From NCBI GenBank assembly GCA_945861665.1, contig CAMAVS010000012.1:1-63125 (forward strand): a DNA stretch of 63,125 bases, in the 5' to 3' direction. The notes under the pieces were generated by a model. The model ran no database searches. It saw nothing but the letters and a program-made list of their open reading frames with translations, and was not told the DNA's origin. Below are positions 27,936-36,435 of this stretch, piece after piece; position 1 is the stretch's first letter, and every line of letters starts with the position of its first letter. The position numbers and the translations under genes are program-made. The DNA comes from Chitinophaga pinensis (lineage in GTDB: Bacteria > Bacteroidota > Bacteroidia > UBA4408).

Positions 27936-28592
27936 ATGAACATACTTATTGTATCCGCTACTCGCAATGAAATAGAACCCTTAATCAGTGAGTTATCCGA
28001 TTTTCGTGAGGAGCGTAGCAATTTGTACCAAGCTTCTTTTAACAGTATTTCTATTGATGTATTGATTACCGGAATCGGAATGGTTGCTACTTCTTTTTAT
28101 TTAGGGAAACACTTGCATAACAAATACGATTTAGCAATTAACTTGGGCATTGCCGGTTCTTTTAATCGCAATATTGAAATGGGCAGCATCGTTAATATTT
28201 ACTCCGACCGATTTTCTGAATTGGGTGCCGAGGATGGAAACTCCTTTTTATCATTGGAAGAAATGAATTTGCAAGGTGAGTCTGAAATTGTAAATGAACT
28301 TATAACCAATAATTCTGTTATTGATGCACTTTCTAAAGTGAGTGGAATTACGGTGAACACTGTTCACGGTAACGAACAAAGCATAGATACTGTAATTAAT
28401 CGTTTTCATCCCTATACTGAAAGTATGGAGGGTGCAGCATTTCTCTTTGCTTGTAAAAGTGCAAATCAACGCTGTGTTCAAATACGTGCTGTATCCAATT
28501 ATGTTGAAAGAAGAAATAGGAACAATTGGAACATCCCCTTAGCAATTGCGAACTTGAATAAAAAGGCAATAGAAATATTGAATGCATTTTAA
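27936..28592 (+). CDS. mqnB: Futalosine hydrolase
   Basis: This 218-residue nucleoside-phosphorylase-fold enzyme removes the base from (aminodeoxy)futalosine in the alternative menaquinone pathway. Features are MNILIVSATRNEIEPL at the N-terminus, DLAINLGIAGSF near 65-76, IVNIYSDRFSELGAEDG near 87 and ESMEGAAFLFAC near 165, where Met-Glu binds the ribose. mqnD follows 13 bases downstream, which makes the pathway assignment solid. Confidence 0.92.
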   Translation: MNILIVSATRNEIEPLISELSDFREERSNLYQASFNSISIDVLITGIGMVATSFYLGKHLHNKYDLAINLGIAGSFNRNIEMGSIVNIYSDRFSELGAEDGNSFLSLEEMNLQGESEIVNELITNNSVIDALSKVSGITVNTVHGNEQSIDTVINRFHPYTESMEGAAFLFACKSANQRCVQIRAVSNYVERRNRNNWNIPLAIANLNKKAIEILNAF

Positions 28593-28605
28593 GGCAATAA
28601 ATTAA

Positions 28606-29472
28606 ATGAGCGTTAACTCACATTCTTCAAAAATATCCTTGGGATTTAGTCCTTGTCCGAATGACTGTTTTATTTTTGATGCCTTGGTTCACAACAAAAT
28701 TGATACAGAAGGATTAGAGTTTGATGTATTGCTGGAGGATGTTGAAACATTGAACAGGAAAGCATTTGCAGGAACAACGGATGTTACAAAATTGAGTTAT
28801 CACGCTTATGCACATCTCACAAATGAGTATGTGTTATTGGATTCAGGCTGTGCTTTAGGTAATAACTGCGGTCCCCTGCTTATTTCAAAAAGAGAGATTG
28901 CTGCCGATGAGGATATTTCGACATTAAAAATTGCAATACCGGGTAAATACACCACTGCTAATTTTTTATTGGGCTTGGCTTATCCGAATGCTATGAACAA
29001 AGTAGAAATGGTTTTTTCGGATATTGAAAGAGCGGTTCTAAACGATGAAGTAGATTCAGGATTGATTATACACGAGAACAGATTTACTTATCAGGCAAAG
29101 GGATTAAAAAAAATAATCGATTTAGGAGAATACTGGGAAAGTACTACAAAGATGCCCATTCCACTAGGTGGAATAGTGATAAAAAGAGCAATGCCCGATG
29201 CCATAAAGCAAAAAGTAAACAGGGTATTGCGCAAAAGTGTGGAATATGCCTTTGCAAATCCGAAAGCAAGTTTGGAATATGTAAAGGCGCATTCTCAGGA
29301 AATGAGTGAAGAAGTAATGTACAACCATATTAAGTTGTATGTAAACAGTTATTCAGTAGATTTGGGAACAATTGGGAGAAAAGCCATTCAAACATTATTT
29401 AGTAAAGCAGAGCAATTGGGTGTGATAAATAAAATTGAAAAAGAACTATTTTTGACAAAAAGTAACGAATGA
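28606..29472 (+). CDS. mqnD: 1,4-dihydroxy-6-naphthoate synthase
   Basis: This 288-residue protein is the cyclic-dehypoxanthine-futalosine lyase step of the futalosine pathway, with a periplasmic-binding-protein-like fold. Landmarks are LGFSPCPNDCFIFDALVH at 12-29, TKLSYHAYAHL near 61, LDSGCALGNNCGPLL near 77 and GLIIHENRFTY near 152. The ATGA overlap with hldD shows tight coupling. mqnA, mqnC and mqnE are not in the window. Confidence 0.93.
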   Translation: MSVNSHSSKISLGFSPCPNDCFIFDALVHNKIDTEGLEFDVLLEDVETLNRKAFAGTTDVTKLSYHAYAHLTNEYVLLDSGCALGNNCGPLLISKREIAADEDISTLKIAIPGKYTTANFLLGLAYPNAMNKVEMVFSDIERAVLNDEVDSGLIIHENRFTYQAKGLKKIIDLGEYWESTTKMPIPLGGIVIKRAMPDAIKQKVNRVLRKSVEYAFANPKASLEYVKAHSQEMSEEVMYNHIKLYVNSYSVDLGTIGRKAIQTLFSKAEQLGVINKIEKELFLTKSNE

Positions 29473-30434
29473 TAATTGTAACAGGAGCAGCAGGTTTTAT
29501 AGGAAGTTGTTTGGTAAGTAAGCTAAACAGCGAAGGCTTTGTTGACATTGTTGTGGTAGATGATTTTTCAAACAGTGAAAAGAATAAGAATCTTGAAGGA
29601 AAGCAATTTTCCCAAAAAGTACACCGCGATGATTTTATTGTTTGGCTTCGAGCGAATCATAAACTAACGCAATTTGTTTTTCATTTAGGTGCACGTACCG
29701 ATACTACAGAGTTTGACAAAGCAATATTTGATGCGCTTAATTTAAATTATTCCAAAGATGTGTGGAACCTGTGTGTAGAATTTGGATTGCCTTTGGTGTA
29801 TGCCTCTTCTGCAGCAACCTACGGATTGGGTGAATACGGATACAAGGATGATCACAGCATCATTGAAAAACTTCAACCGTTGAATCCTTATGGCGAATCA
29901 AAAAATGATTTTGATAAGTGGGCATTGAAGCAGGAACGCAAACCTTATTTTTGGGCTGGACTTAAATTTTTTAATGTATACGGTCCTAATGAATACCACA
30001 AAGGAAGAATGGCTTCGGTGGTGATGCACGCATACAAACAAATAACCGAGAAAGGTGAAATGAAATTATTTCGGTCACATAATTCCAACTACAAAGATGG
30101 TGAGCAGTTGCGTGATTTTGTGTATGTAAAGGATGTGGAGGAAGTCTGTTATTTTTTGCTTCATCATCGCAAAGATTCAGCAATATATAATCTTGGCTCG
30201 GGTACTGCGCGTACCTTTAAGGATTTGGTAACTGCTACTTTCCAGGCAATGCAGCGTGAAGCTAAAATTGATTTTATTGATACTCCCGTTGATATTCGTG
30301 ATAAATACCAGTATTTTACTGAAGCGAATATGGGCAAGTTAAAAGCAATTGGTTACGATAAGCCCTTCTATACCTTGGAGGATGGGGTAGGGGATTATGT
30401 GAAGAATTATTTGATGAGTAATCGATACTTGTAA
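29469..30434 (+). CDS. hldD: ADP-L-glycero-D-manno-heptose 6-epimerase
   Basis: This 321-residue SDR epimerase makes the L,D-heptose donor for the lipopolysaccharide inner core. It has the NAD motif TGAAGFIGS at 5-13, HLGARTDTTE near 73, VYASSAATYG near 109 and the catalytic Tyr-Lys in NPYGESK near 140. FFNVYGPNEYHKGRMASV near 165-185 and DGEQLRDFVYVKD near 212 are specific to the HldD/RfaD branch. It is the last gene of the alaS-mqnB-mqnD-hldD run. Confidence 0.92.
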   Translation: MIIVTGAAGFIGSCLVSKLNSEGFVDIVVVDDFSNSEKNKNLEGKQFSQKVHRDDFIVWLRANHKLTQFVFHLGARTDTTEFDKAIFDALNLNYSKDVWNLCVEFGLPLVYASSAATYGLGEYGYKDDHSIIEKLQPLNPYGESKNDFDKWALKQERKPYFWAGLKFFNVYGPNEYHKGRMASVVMHAYKQITEKGEMKLFRSHNSNYKDGEQLRDFVYVKDVEEVCYFLLHHRKDSAIYNLGSGTARTFKDLVTATFQAMQREAKIDFIDTPVDIRDKYQYFTEANMGKLKAIGYDKPFYTLEDGVGDYVKNYLMSNRYL

Positions 30435-30521
30435 ATTAGTTCTGCTTGCGATAAAATTCATATCGTCTAATCGAAATACTTAATCTTTTTTATTTTGTTT
30501 TCGCTCTGTGCCGCTGGGCAT

Positions 30522-30547
30522 TTTCTTTTGTCTTAATACAAAAGAAA
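30522..30547. repeat. Inverted repeat, 10-base arms
   Basis: TTTCTTTTGT and ACAAAAGAAA are perfect complements around a CTTAAT loop. Similar TTTTGT...ACAAAAGAAAC sequences recur between genes in Bacteroidota as I remember them, but I cannot confirm copy number here. Confidence 0.55.
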
Positions 30548-30758
30548 CAAAAAATCAAGAACAAAAGAAGCTGCCTACATACTGCCAAACACACGCTCGC
30601 CTTTTGTTCGGGCAAACGCGCCATACTAATAGTGATTTGAATAATAATGTAAGAAAGGTGGGGAGCAAATGAGCAAACGGTGCGATTTTCAGATTTTGTG
30701 GATAGGGATAGTTGGGGGCTTGTGCGACAAACAAAATCTTAAAATGGCGTTTGCCTTG

Positions 30759-30776
30759 CCCCGATAGCTATCGGGG
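30759..30776. repeat. Perfect 18-base palindrome
   Basis: CCCCGATAGCTATCGGGG is fully self-complementary, and a degraded relative (CCGATAGATATCAGG) lies near 30851. It could be a binding site, a dispersed palindromic element or a transcription stop (a short T-run follows). Confidence 0.7.
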
Positions 30777-30781
30777 TTTTG

Positions 30782-30811
30782 ATTACTTTTTTTATCAAGA
30801 AAAAAAGTAAT
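30782..30811. repeat. Inverted repeat, 11-base arms
   Basis: ATTACTTTTTT and AAAAAAGTAAT are perfect complements with an eight-base spacer. It lies directly after the 18-base palindrome, suggesting one composite element. Confidence 0.55.
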
Positions 30812-30904
30812 TGGTTGTGAGGCAAAGCCGCACAGCTTAGCACTTTGATTCCGATAGATATCAGGATGTTGAAATAGCCGCGTTGGCAATAAGAACTTTA
30901 CTAC

Positions 30905-31411
30905 CTAAGCAGTAACTTCCGTTTTAAAATTCTCGATAGTATTGGCAAGGCCTTCCAATAAAACACTTTTTTCAGTATTGTTTGCAGTTCTAAAACTTTT
31001 TTCAATTATTTGAAGCGCTTCATCCACAATGGCATTGTCAATTTTACCCGTCATATTTTCTTCAATAACCGTTATTGCTTCCAAACAAACTAAATAATCC
31101 TCGGTAGTTGCTAAGCTAACAAAAAACACCAAGTGTTTATTAAAGTTCAAATCGCTTTCCCAAGCAGCTGCAGTTAATAGTTGTTTGTGATTTTGGTCTT
31201 CTGCTACACTGATACAATCCACCAATAACTGATCGCAATTTTCTTCCTTAAGTGTTTTCAATGACTCCACTCTTGTGTCCTTATCACTCAATAGTTTTAC
31301 CAATTTTGCAACCGCACTATCATCCGCCACTTTTCCGTTGGCATCAATAATAATGGTATTGTATTCTTTGGTATTGAATAATTTTTCGGGATCTATTTCT
31401 TGTTTTTTCAT
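30905..31411 (-). CDS. HEAT-like helical protein of unknown function
   Basis: I do not recognise a specific family. The 168-residue product is acidic and predicted all-alpha, with helix-pair spacing like HEAT repeats (AVAKLVKLLSDKDTRVESLKTL; DYLVCLEAITVIEENM). There is no signal peptide, so it should be cytoplasmic. It begins nine bases after the stop of the T9SS beta-propeller gene and may be co-transcribed with it, although one is cytoplasmic and the other exported. A scaffold role is only a possibility. Confidence 0.75.
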   Translation of the reverse strand: MKKQEIDPEKLFNTKEYNTIIIDANGKVADDSAVAKLVKLLSDKDTRVESLKTLKEENCDQLLVDCISVAEDQNHKQLLTAAAWESDLNFNKHLVFFVSLATTEDYLVCLEAITVIEENMTGKIDNAIVDEALQIIEKSFRTANNTEKSVLLEGLANTIENFKTEVTA

Positions 31412-31420
31412 TTTGTTGAA

Positions 31421-33088
31421 TTAATGCAATATTACTAATTTACCGGGTTTGCCAAGCTGTTTGTTATTGCTAAATAAACTGTATACATATATACCATTTG
31501 GTAGTTGTGATATATCAATTTGTTGTGCATCGTAATTGTTTTTTAATAGCTTATGCTGTGCTACTATTTCGCCTTGCATATTCATAATTTTTAAACTACT
31601 TACCTCTTGTAAATTTTTATTGAGCTTAATGGCAATACTTGTGTTTGCAGGGTTGGGGAAAATGTAAAAGATATTTTCTTTTTCTATTTCATATACTTTT
31701 GCAAGTGTTGAATCAAAGAGATTCGCAATAAACATATCCTCATTGCCAAAATTTGGTGGAGGGTAAGTGTTAACTAAAGTAATATTATCAAAGAATAGCG
31801 AATCACTTTTATAATTACCTGATATGTATATATTATCTTTTATATTAATAATTCCAGTAACAGCATCAATGTTATTTCCGAATGCTTGTTTAACCCAAAA
31901 TGGAATTCCCGATAAATCATACCTTGCTACAAAAATATCTTGATTTCCTACTAATTGGTCATTTCCGATAAGAAGCGAGTCTGTGAAGGTGCCGCTAATG
32001 ATAAAAGAGTTTTTGTTAGAAGTAATATTTAGTTTTTGTATTCCGATATCACCTTTACTAGAAATATTCTTTAGCCAGATTACATTTCCTGAACCATCAA
32101 ATTTAGATACAAAACCACCATACTGAGCAGGGTTAACAATAGTTGAATTTTGAAAAGTAATACTAGTACCACTGTAAGAACCTACTAAATAAATATTATT
32201 TAATTCATCTACAGTGATAGAATTTCCAATAACAGTATTGCTATTGCCAAATCCATTTGCCCATTGTATAATACCATTTGAGTCATATTTTGCGAAAAAA
32301 ATATGGTAGCTGTTTCCATTGTATGGAATAATAATCCCATCAAAATCCATTGACGGACTTGTAGAAAATCCAGTAATGTATATATTGTCGAACCCATCAA
32401 TTGCTATTGCATTACTATAATCGTATCCATTTCCTCCAGCATTCACTGCCCATAATGCATTTCCGGAAGAGTCGTATTTTGCGACAAAAACATCTTTTGA
32501 ACTTCCAGGTTGTCCTTTGTTAACTAGAATTGTATTTCCGAAGTATATTTTGTGACTATTGAAAAAACCTGTGACATAAATATTGCCAATTTTGTCACTA
32601 ACAATATTTCTAACATTAGCGCTGTCTCCTCCTAATCCTGCAAGATTTTTCGCCCACACAGTTGTGCCGTCTTCTTTGTATTTAACAAGAAATATTCCAT
32701 TACAATTTAAAGTGTAACCACTAAAATTAATTGTACCGAATCCGTCATCACCACTAACATAAATATTACCTGAGGCTGTCGTTATTGAAGTTCCTACAGA
32801 TCCACTTCCACCAGTTGTCCCTTTTGCCCATTGAATATTACCTGAAGGAGAATGTTTTGAAACAAAATAAGAAGGGGAATTTAGCGATATAGTGTCAAAT
32901 ACTATTGGTGACCCATAGCCACCAAAACCGGTTGAATATATATTTCCATTTGTGTCCGAAGCAAGTCCGAGGCATCTATCATTATTATAACTTCCTGCCG
33001 TTCTTGCCCATTCCCAATCTGGTGTTTGTGCTAGTAATGAAGCACCACTAAAAAAAGCAAAAATAAAAGCGAGTGAGAGCTTCTTCAT
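31421..33088 (-). CDS. Secreted SBBP-type beta-propeller with T9SS sorting domain
   Basis: This 555-residue protein has a signal peptide (1-20, ending LLAQ). Repeats of about 50-55 residues follow, each with the core NIYVTGxF...FVAKYDSSGNALWAxxxGG, as in SBBP-repeat propellers. The last 80 or so residues are a T9SS type A sorting domain (YIFPNPANTSIAIKL ... GIYVYSLFSN) ending GKPGKLVILH, almost the same ending as the CotH protein just upstream. Export by T9SS is expected; the ligand is unknown. Its start is two bases after that gene's stop. Confidence 0.9.
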   Translation of the reverse strand: MKKLSLAFIFAFFSGASLLAQTPDWEWARTAGSYNNDRCLGLASDTNGNIYSTGFGGYGSPIVFDTISLNSPSYFVSKHSPSGNIQWAKGTTGGSGSVGTSITTASGNIYVSGDDGFGTINFSGYTLNCNGIFLVKYKEDGTTVWAKNLAGLGGDSANVRNIVSDKIGNIYVTGFFNSHKIYFGNTILVNKGQPGSSKDVFVAKYDSSGNALWAVNAGGNGYDYSNAIAIDGFDNIYITGFSTSPSMDFDGIIIPYNGNSYHIFFAKYDSNGIIQWANGFGNSNTVIGNSITVDELNNIYLVGSYSGTSITFQNSTIVNPAQYGGFVSKFDGSGNVIWLKNISSKGDIGIQKLNITSNKNSFIISGTFTDSLLIGNDQLVGNQDIFVARYDLSGIPFWVKQAFGNNIDAVTGIINIKDNIYISGNYKSDSLFFDNITLVNTYPPPNFGNEDMFIANLFDSTLAKVYEIEKENIFYIFPNPANTSIAIKLNKNLQEVSSLKIMNMQGEIVAQHKLLKNNYDAQQIDISQLPNGIYVYSLFSNNKQLGKPGKLVILH

Positions 33089-33090
33089 TT

Positions 33091-34737
33091 TTAATGTATA
33101 ACTACTAATTTACCTGGCTTACTTACGATATTGTTATTATTGTAAATAATGTAAATATATATTCCTTCCGACAAACCAGATATATCTATTTTATCACTAT
33201 TGCTTGTATTTGTAAAATTATAATTAATCATCACTTTTCCTGTTATATCAACAATTTCAATGCGGTTGTTTTTAAGAAGGCTCGTAGATTGGATGGTGAG
33301 GATATTGTTAGCAGGGTTTGGAAATACATTTATGTTACTATTTGTATTTGTTTGTTCTGCAATTGCTGTAAAATCACAATTAACAGCGTGTCCCGGTATG
33401 TTAGCATCTAACCAAACAATTCTACGCCATATCCAAGCTTTCCAGTTATAAATTTCTTGTGCAAATGAACTTGCTGGTGGTTGTACTTCGGGGGTGCCTG
33501 TAGCTTGTCCCATATGCCCCCATTTTGCATAATGCCTTTGTTGCGCTTCGTTTAAATAAACCACATTTGAATCGATATAACTAAATAGATAGTTTGTATC
33601 TAAAATTGTTGTGCGGTATTTTTCCCAATGGCATCTAAATACATTTTGAAAATTTGTGTCTTGCAACAAACGTACAAACCATCCCGGTGAATTTACATCG
33701 GGTCCACAGTCATTTATGTGGTGTGCCCATCCCGAGCCGTCTGTTGCATCAAAAATACAACCACCCGAAGGAATATCTTTCCAAGCCCAATCAAAATCCC
33801 AAACAGGACCGGCTTTTAATTTACTTATATGTGTTAATTTATCCTTGTCTTTATGAAAGTATGAACTCTTTTTAAAACCATCATTGTTTCGAGCAAGTTC
33901 ATTTATTATTAAATAATCTACAAAGGAATTTACATCCATATACTTTTGATAGCCTGTAAGCGAGTCGGCAAAATTGGGACTATACAATGCTGTTTCAAAA
34001 TCGTTAATAAATGTTTGAATATATGTTTTTTGTTGGGTAGTAATGTTTAGTGGATTTGGTTGGTGATACACTAAATGTACATTGTAATTAAGGTGGTCTA
34101 TTGGGTGAAAGTTAGAAAGCCAACTGTTGCCTGCATTCCAATAATCGTTTTTGATGATGTAGCCACCTGTAACATCGATACCTGCATTTTCATTTGTATC
34201 TAAGTCTGCAATGCTTACTCTGTTACTATCACGTTTTAAGCTCTCCATTAATAGATAAATACCTTGGTAATTACCATTCAATGTTACCTCACAAAATTTT
34301 GAATGTGCATCCCAATGGTCCATTTTGCGCGATAATTTATAAGGAAGTGTGTTGCGCATAAATGCCTTGTCATTGTAATTTGCAATTAACAACCAATCGT
34401 GTTCAGGGTCCATACCTAAAATAACTGTGTCTTTTTGTAATAATTGTGCATCGCGCAATTCAATGCTATATGGTTTTTGAGGAAGGGACGAAGAATATGC
34501 TCCTCTTTTTTCAATGCCTATATTTCCATTATAATTGTTGGCAGGATCGCTTACATAATTTCTAACACCTGGACCATTATAAATTATTTTCATCGTCCCA
34601 TTTATTTTTGGTTCGTTTAGAATTGCTTGATTATTATTGGTAGTGAGAATTACAATCGGCAAATTAGACGAAGTGAATACCTGTGAATAAACAGTTATTG
34701 AAAATGTTGTTGCAAGTGCAAGTAATATTTTTTTCAT
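33091..34737 (-). CDS. CotH kinase-family secreted protein with T9SS sorting domain
   Basis: This 548-residue protein has a signal peptide (1-18, ending VYSQ). A CotH domain follows, recognisable by GIEKRGAYSSSLPQKPY near 75, LIANYNDKAFMRN near 119, GVYLLME-like GIYLLMESLKRD near 153 and the acidic GPVWDFDWAW near 312-321. CotH proteins are atypical kinases that phosphorylate spore-coat or secreted proteins; activity here is inferred. A C-terminal T9SS type A domain (VFPNPANNILTIQS ... GIYIYIIYN) ends in KPGKLVVIH. A kinase fold exported to the surface suggests an extracellular or cell-surface target. Confidence 0.9.
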   Translation of the reverse strand: MKKILLALATTFSITVYSQVFTSSNLPIVILTTNNNQAILNEPKINGTMKIIYNGPGVRNYVSDPANNYNGNIGIEKRGAYSSSLPQKPYSIELRDAQLLQKDTVILGMDPEHDWLLIANYNDKAFMRNTLPYKLSRKMDHWDAHSKFCEVTLNGNYQGIYLLMESLKRDSNRVSIADLDTNENAGIDVTGGYIIKNDYWNAGNSWLSNFHPIDHLNYNVHLVYHQPNPLNITTQQKTYIQTFINDFETALYSPNFADSLTGYQKYMDVNSFVDYLIINELARNNDGFKKSSYFHKDKDKLTHISKLKAGPVWDFDWAWKDIPSGGCIFDATDGSGWAHHINDCGPDVNSPGWFVRLLQDTNFQNVFRCHWEKYRTTILDTNYLFSYIDSNVVYLNEAQQRHYAKWGHMGQATGTPEVQPPASSFAQEIYNWKAWIWRRIVWLDANIPGHAVNCDFTAIAEQTNTNSNINVFPNPANNILTIQSTSLLKNNRIEIVDITGKVMINYNFTNTSNSDKIDISGLSEGIYIYIIYNNNNIVSKPGKLVVIH

Positions 34738-34794
34738 AGTTATGGTATAAGACTACAAATTTAACACAATTAATGAATAGAATTACCTAAGATA

Positions 34795-35757
34795 TCAACT
34801 GAGGAAAAGCTGAATTTTATCGCGCCACACTAATACTATCACACCAACAATAGCCAATAATGAACCCAACACTGCCTTGGTTGTTATCTTTTCTTTTTTG
34901 ATAAAAAATGCCAATGGCAATACCATTACTGGTACCAAAGAAAAAATAGTTTGTGCTACAGATGCAGCTGTTAATGAAACGGCATACATTGATAAACCAA
35001 CACCAAGAACGGGTCCGAAGAAAGTGCCGGCAATCATATAGGGAACCCCTTTGTTTTGATTTTCAAGTATGGGTTGTGTCATTTCTTTTAATTTTCCTCT
35101 CACTAGGGTAATTGAATACATCACTGCTGTTGCAATTGTCATACGAATGAAGGTGGCTTGTATCACACTTATTTCAGTCCCATCAATTGTATGTTGCAAT
35201 CCTTTTTTTGCCATTACCAAGCCTGCTCCCTGGCAAAGTGCGGAGAGCACTCCAAAAATAATTCCCTTTTTTTTGTTTCCGAAATGAACTTGCATATTGG
35301 TGTTATCGTCTTTGCGACTAAGTGTTAACCAAGCTACTCCTGCAATGGTTACTAGTATTCCTAGGATGCCAATAAAATTTATTCTTTCATCCAAAACGAA
35401 ATAACCAAGGAATAAAGCTGCTGTTGGTGCCAGTGTAGAAAACAACGATCCGATTCTCGGTCCTAAAATAGCAAAGGCAGTAAAGCCATAATAATCGCCC
35501 AATGCAAGTCCTACTACTCCCGAAGCGCCAAACCAAATCCAATGGTAGGAAAGTGGGGTAGTAAAAAGTTGAATGGGTGATGTATGAAAAAATGCAAATG
35601 CACAAATTGCAATTATAACAACCGCTAATGCTATACGAAAATGATTGAGCGGATTAGGCCCTAATCTTCGTGCTGCTTCTGTAAAAGGAAAAATGCCAAT
35701 GCTCCAACTTAAGGCAGTGCAGATTGCAATAAATTCTCCGTAATAATTAGTGAGCAT
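34795..35757 (-). CDS. EamA/DMT-family transporter
   Basis: This protein of about 320 residues has ten hydrophobic helices in two EamA halves, the usual DMT arrangement. GVVGLALGDYYGFTAFAILGPRIGSLFSTLAP and VAQTIFSLVPVMVLPLAFFIKKEKIT are conserved-type segments. I start at the ATG at 35757, which overlaps the yggS stop by 11 bases; a longer frame begins ten codons earlier. Substrates of this superfamily are metabolites or amino acids, unknown here. Confidence 0.88.
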   Translation of the reverse strand: MLTNYYGEFIAICTALSWSIGIFPFTEAARRLGPNPLNHFRIALAVVIIAICAFAFFHTSPIQLFTTPLSYHWIWFGASGVVGLALGDYYGFTAFAILGPRIGSLFSTLAPTAALFLGYFVLDERINFIGILGILVTIAGVAWLTLSRKDDNTNMQVHFGNKKKGIIFGVLSALCQGAGLVMAKKGLQHTIDGTEISVIQATFIRMTIATAVMYSITLVRGKLKEMTQPILENQNKGVPYMIAGTFFGPVLGVGLSMYAVSLTAASVAQTIFSLVPVMVLPLAFFIKKEKITTKAVLGSLLAIVGVIVLVWRDKIQLFLS

Positions 35758-36421
35758 AGCCCCTTTCTCCAAAAATGCTGCTGCCAATTCGCACCATTGT
35801 ACTTCCTTCTTCGATGGCTATAGTATAATCGCTGCTCATTCCCATGGAGAGTATTGTGTAGGTAGTCTCAAGTCTTGAGTCTTGATTCTTAATTTTATCG
35901 AAAAAGTTTTTTAATGATCGAAATTCCATTCTTACCTGCTCTGTATTGTCAGTATTACTAGCCATTCCCATTAAACCAACAATGCGAACATTTTTTAGAT
36001 CTTGGAAAGTAGGAGAGGATAGTAACTGCTCTGCTTCTTCAAAGTTAAAACCGAATTTTGTTTCTTCTTGGGCAATGTATATTTGCAAAAGGCAGTCGAT
36101 GATACGATTATTTTTTGCCGCTTGTTTGTTTATTTCTTGCAACAATTTTAAACTATCAACCGCGTGAATAAGGGAAACAAAAGGAGCAATATATTTTACT
36201 TTGTTGCTTTGCAAATGACCCACAATGTGCCATTGAATATCAGTAGGCAAAAGCAATTGCTTGTCGCACATTTCTTGAACTTTGTTTTCACCAAAAATAC
36301 GTTGACCGCTATTGTATGCTTCTAATATTGCTTCAACCGGTTTTGTTTTTGAAATAGCAACGAGTGTTACTTGCGTTGGCAAATCTGATTTTATTTTTTG
36401 TAGATTTTGTTGTATGCTCAT
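35747..36421 (-). CDS. YggS-family pyridoxal-phosphate-binding protein
   Basis: I choose the ATG at 36421 (MSIQQNLQKI) for a 224-residue product; the longest frame adds 23 unconserved residues overlapping the DUF1015 gene. The alanine-racemase-like barrel has VTLVAISKTKPVEAI with the PLP lysine, FGENKVQEM near 50, WHIVGHLQSNKVK near 70 and LSMGMSSDYTIAIEEGSTMVRIGSSIFG near 185-212. The family maintains PLP homeostasis rather than catalysing a known reaction. A stretch near 172-182 (KIKNQDSRLET) falls in a variable loop and shares the AAGAATCAAGA word with alaS. Confidence 0.93.
   Translation of the reverse strand: MSIQQNLQKIKSDLPTQVTLVAISKTKPVEAILEAYNSGQRIFGENKVQEMCDKQLLLPTDIQWHIVGHLQSNKVKYIAPFVSLIHAVDSLKLLQEINKQAAKNNRIIDCLLQIYIAQEETKFGFNFEEAEQLLSSPTFQDLKNVRIVGLMGMASNTDNTEQVRMEFRSLKNFFDKIKNQDSRLETTYTILSMGMSSDYTIAIEEGSTMVRIGSSIFGERGYAH
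35866..35892 (-). repeat. AGAATCAAGA-type insertion inside yggS
   Basis: Read on the coding strand this contains AAGAATCAAGACTCAAGAC, encoding KNQDSRLE. It matches the motif in alaS (26661-26690) and sits just before the conserved LSMGMS block. It looks like a second copy of a short dispersed element, tolerated in a loop. Confidence 0.45.
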
Positions 36422-36435
36422 TTTGCGATACAGCA

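Larger units (their letters stand above)
30435..30904. other. Repeat-rich non-coding interval
   Basis: No credible gene is present in these 470 bases. The stretch holds several inverted repeats (30522-30547, 30759-30776, 30782-30811) and a degenerate relative of the second near 30851. Local composition is less AT-rich than its surroundings. It looks like a nest of dispersed intergenic repeats. Confidence 0.6.

Noticed and set aside
30689-30889. 66-codon minus-strand frame in the repeat-rich gap
   Set aside because: It is composed of the inverted repeats themselves and has no protein-like features.
35757-35787. Longer N-terminus of the EamA transporter
   Set aside because: It would extend further into yggS with unconserved residues. 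The ATG at 35757 gives a normal DMT start and a typical 11-base overlap.
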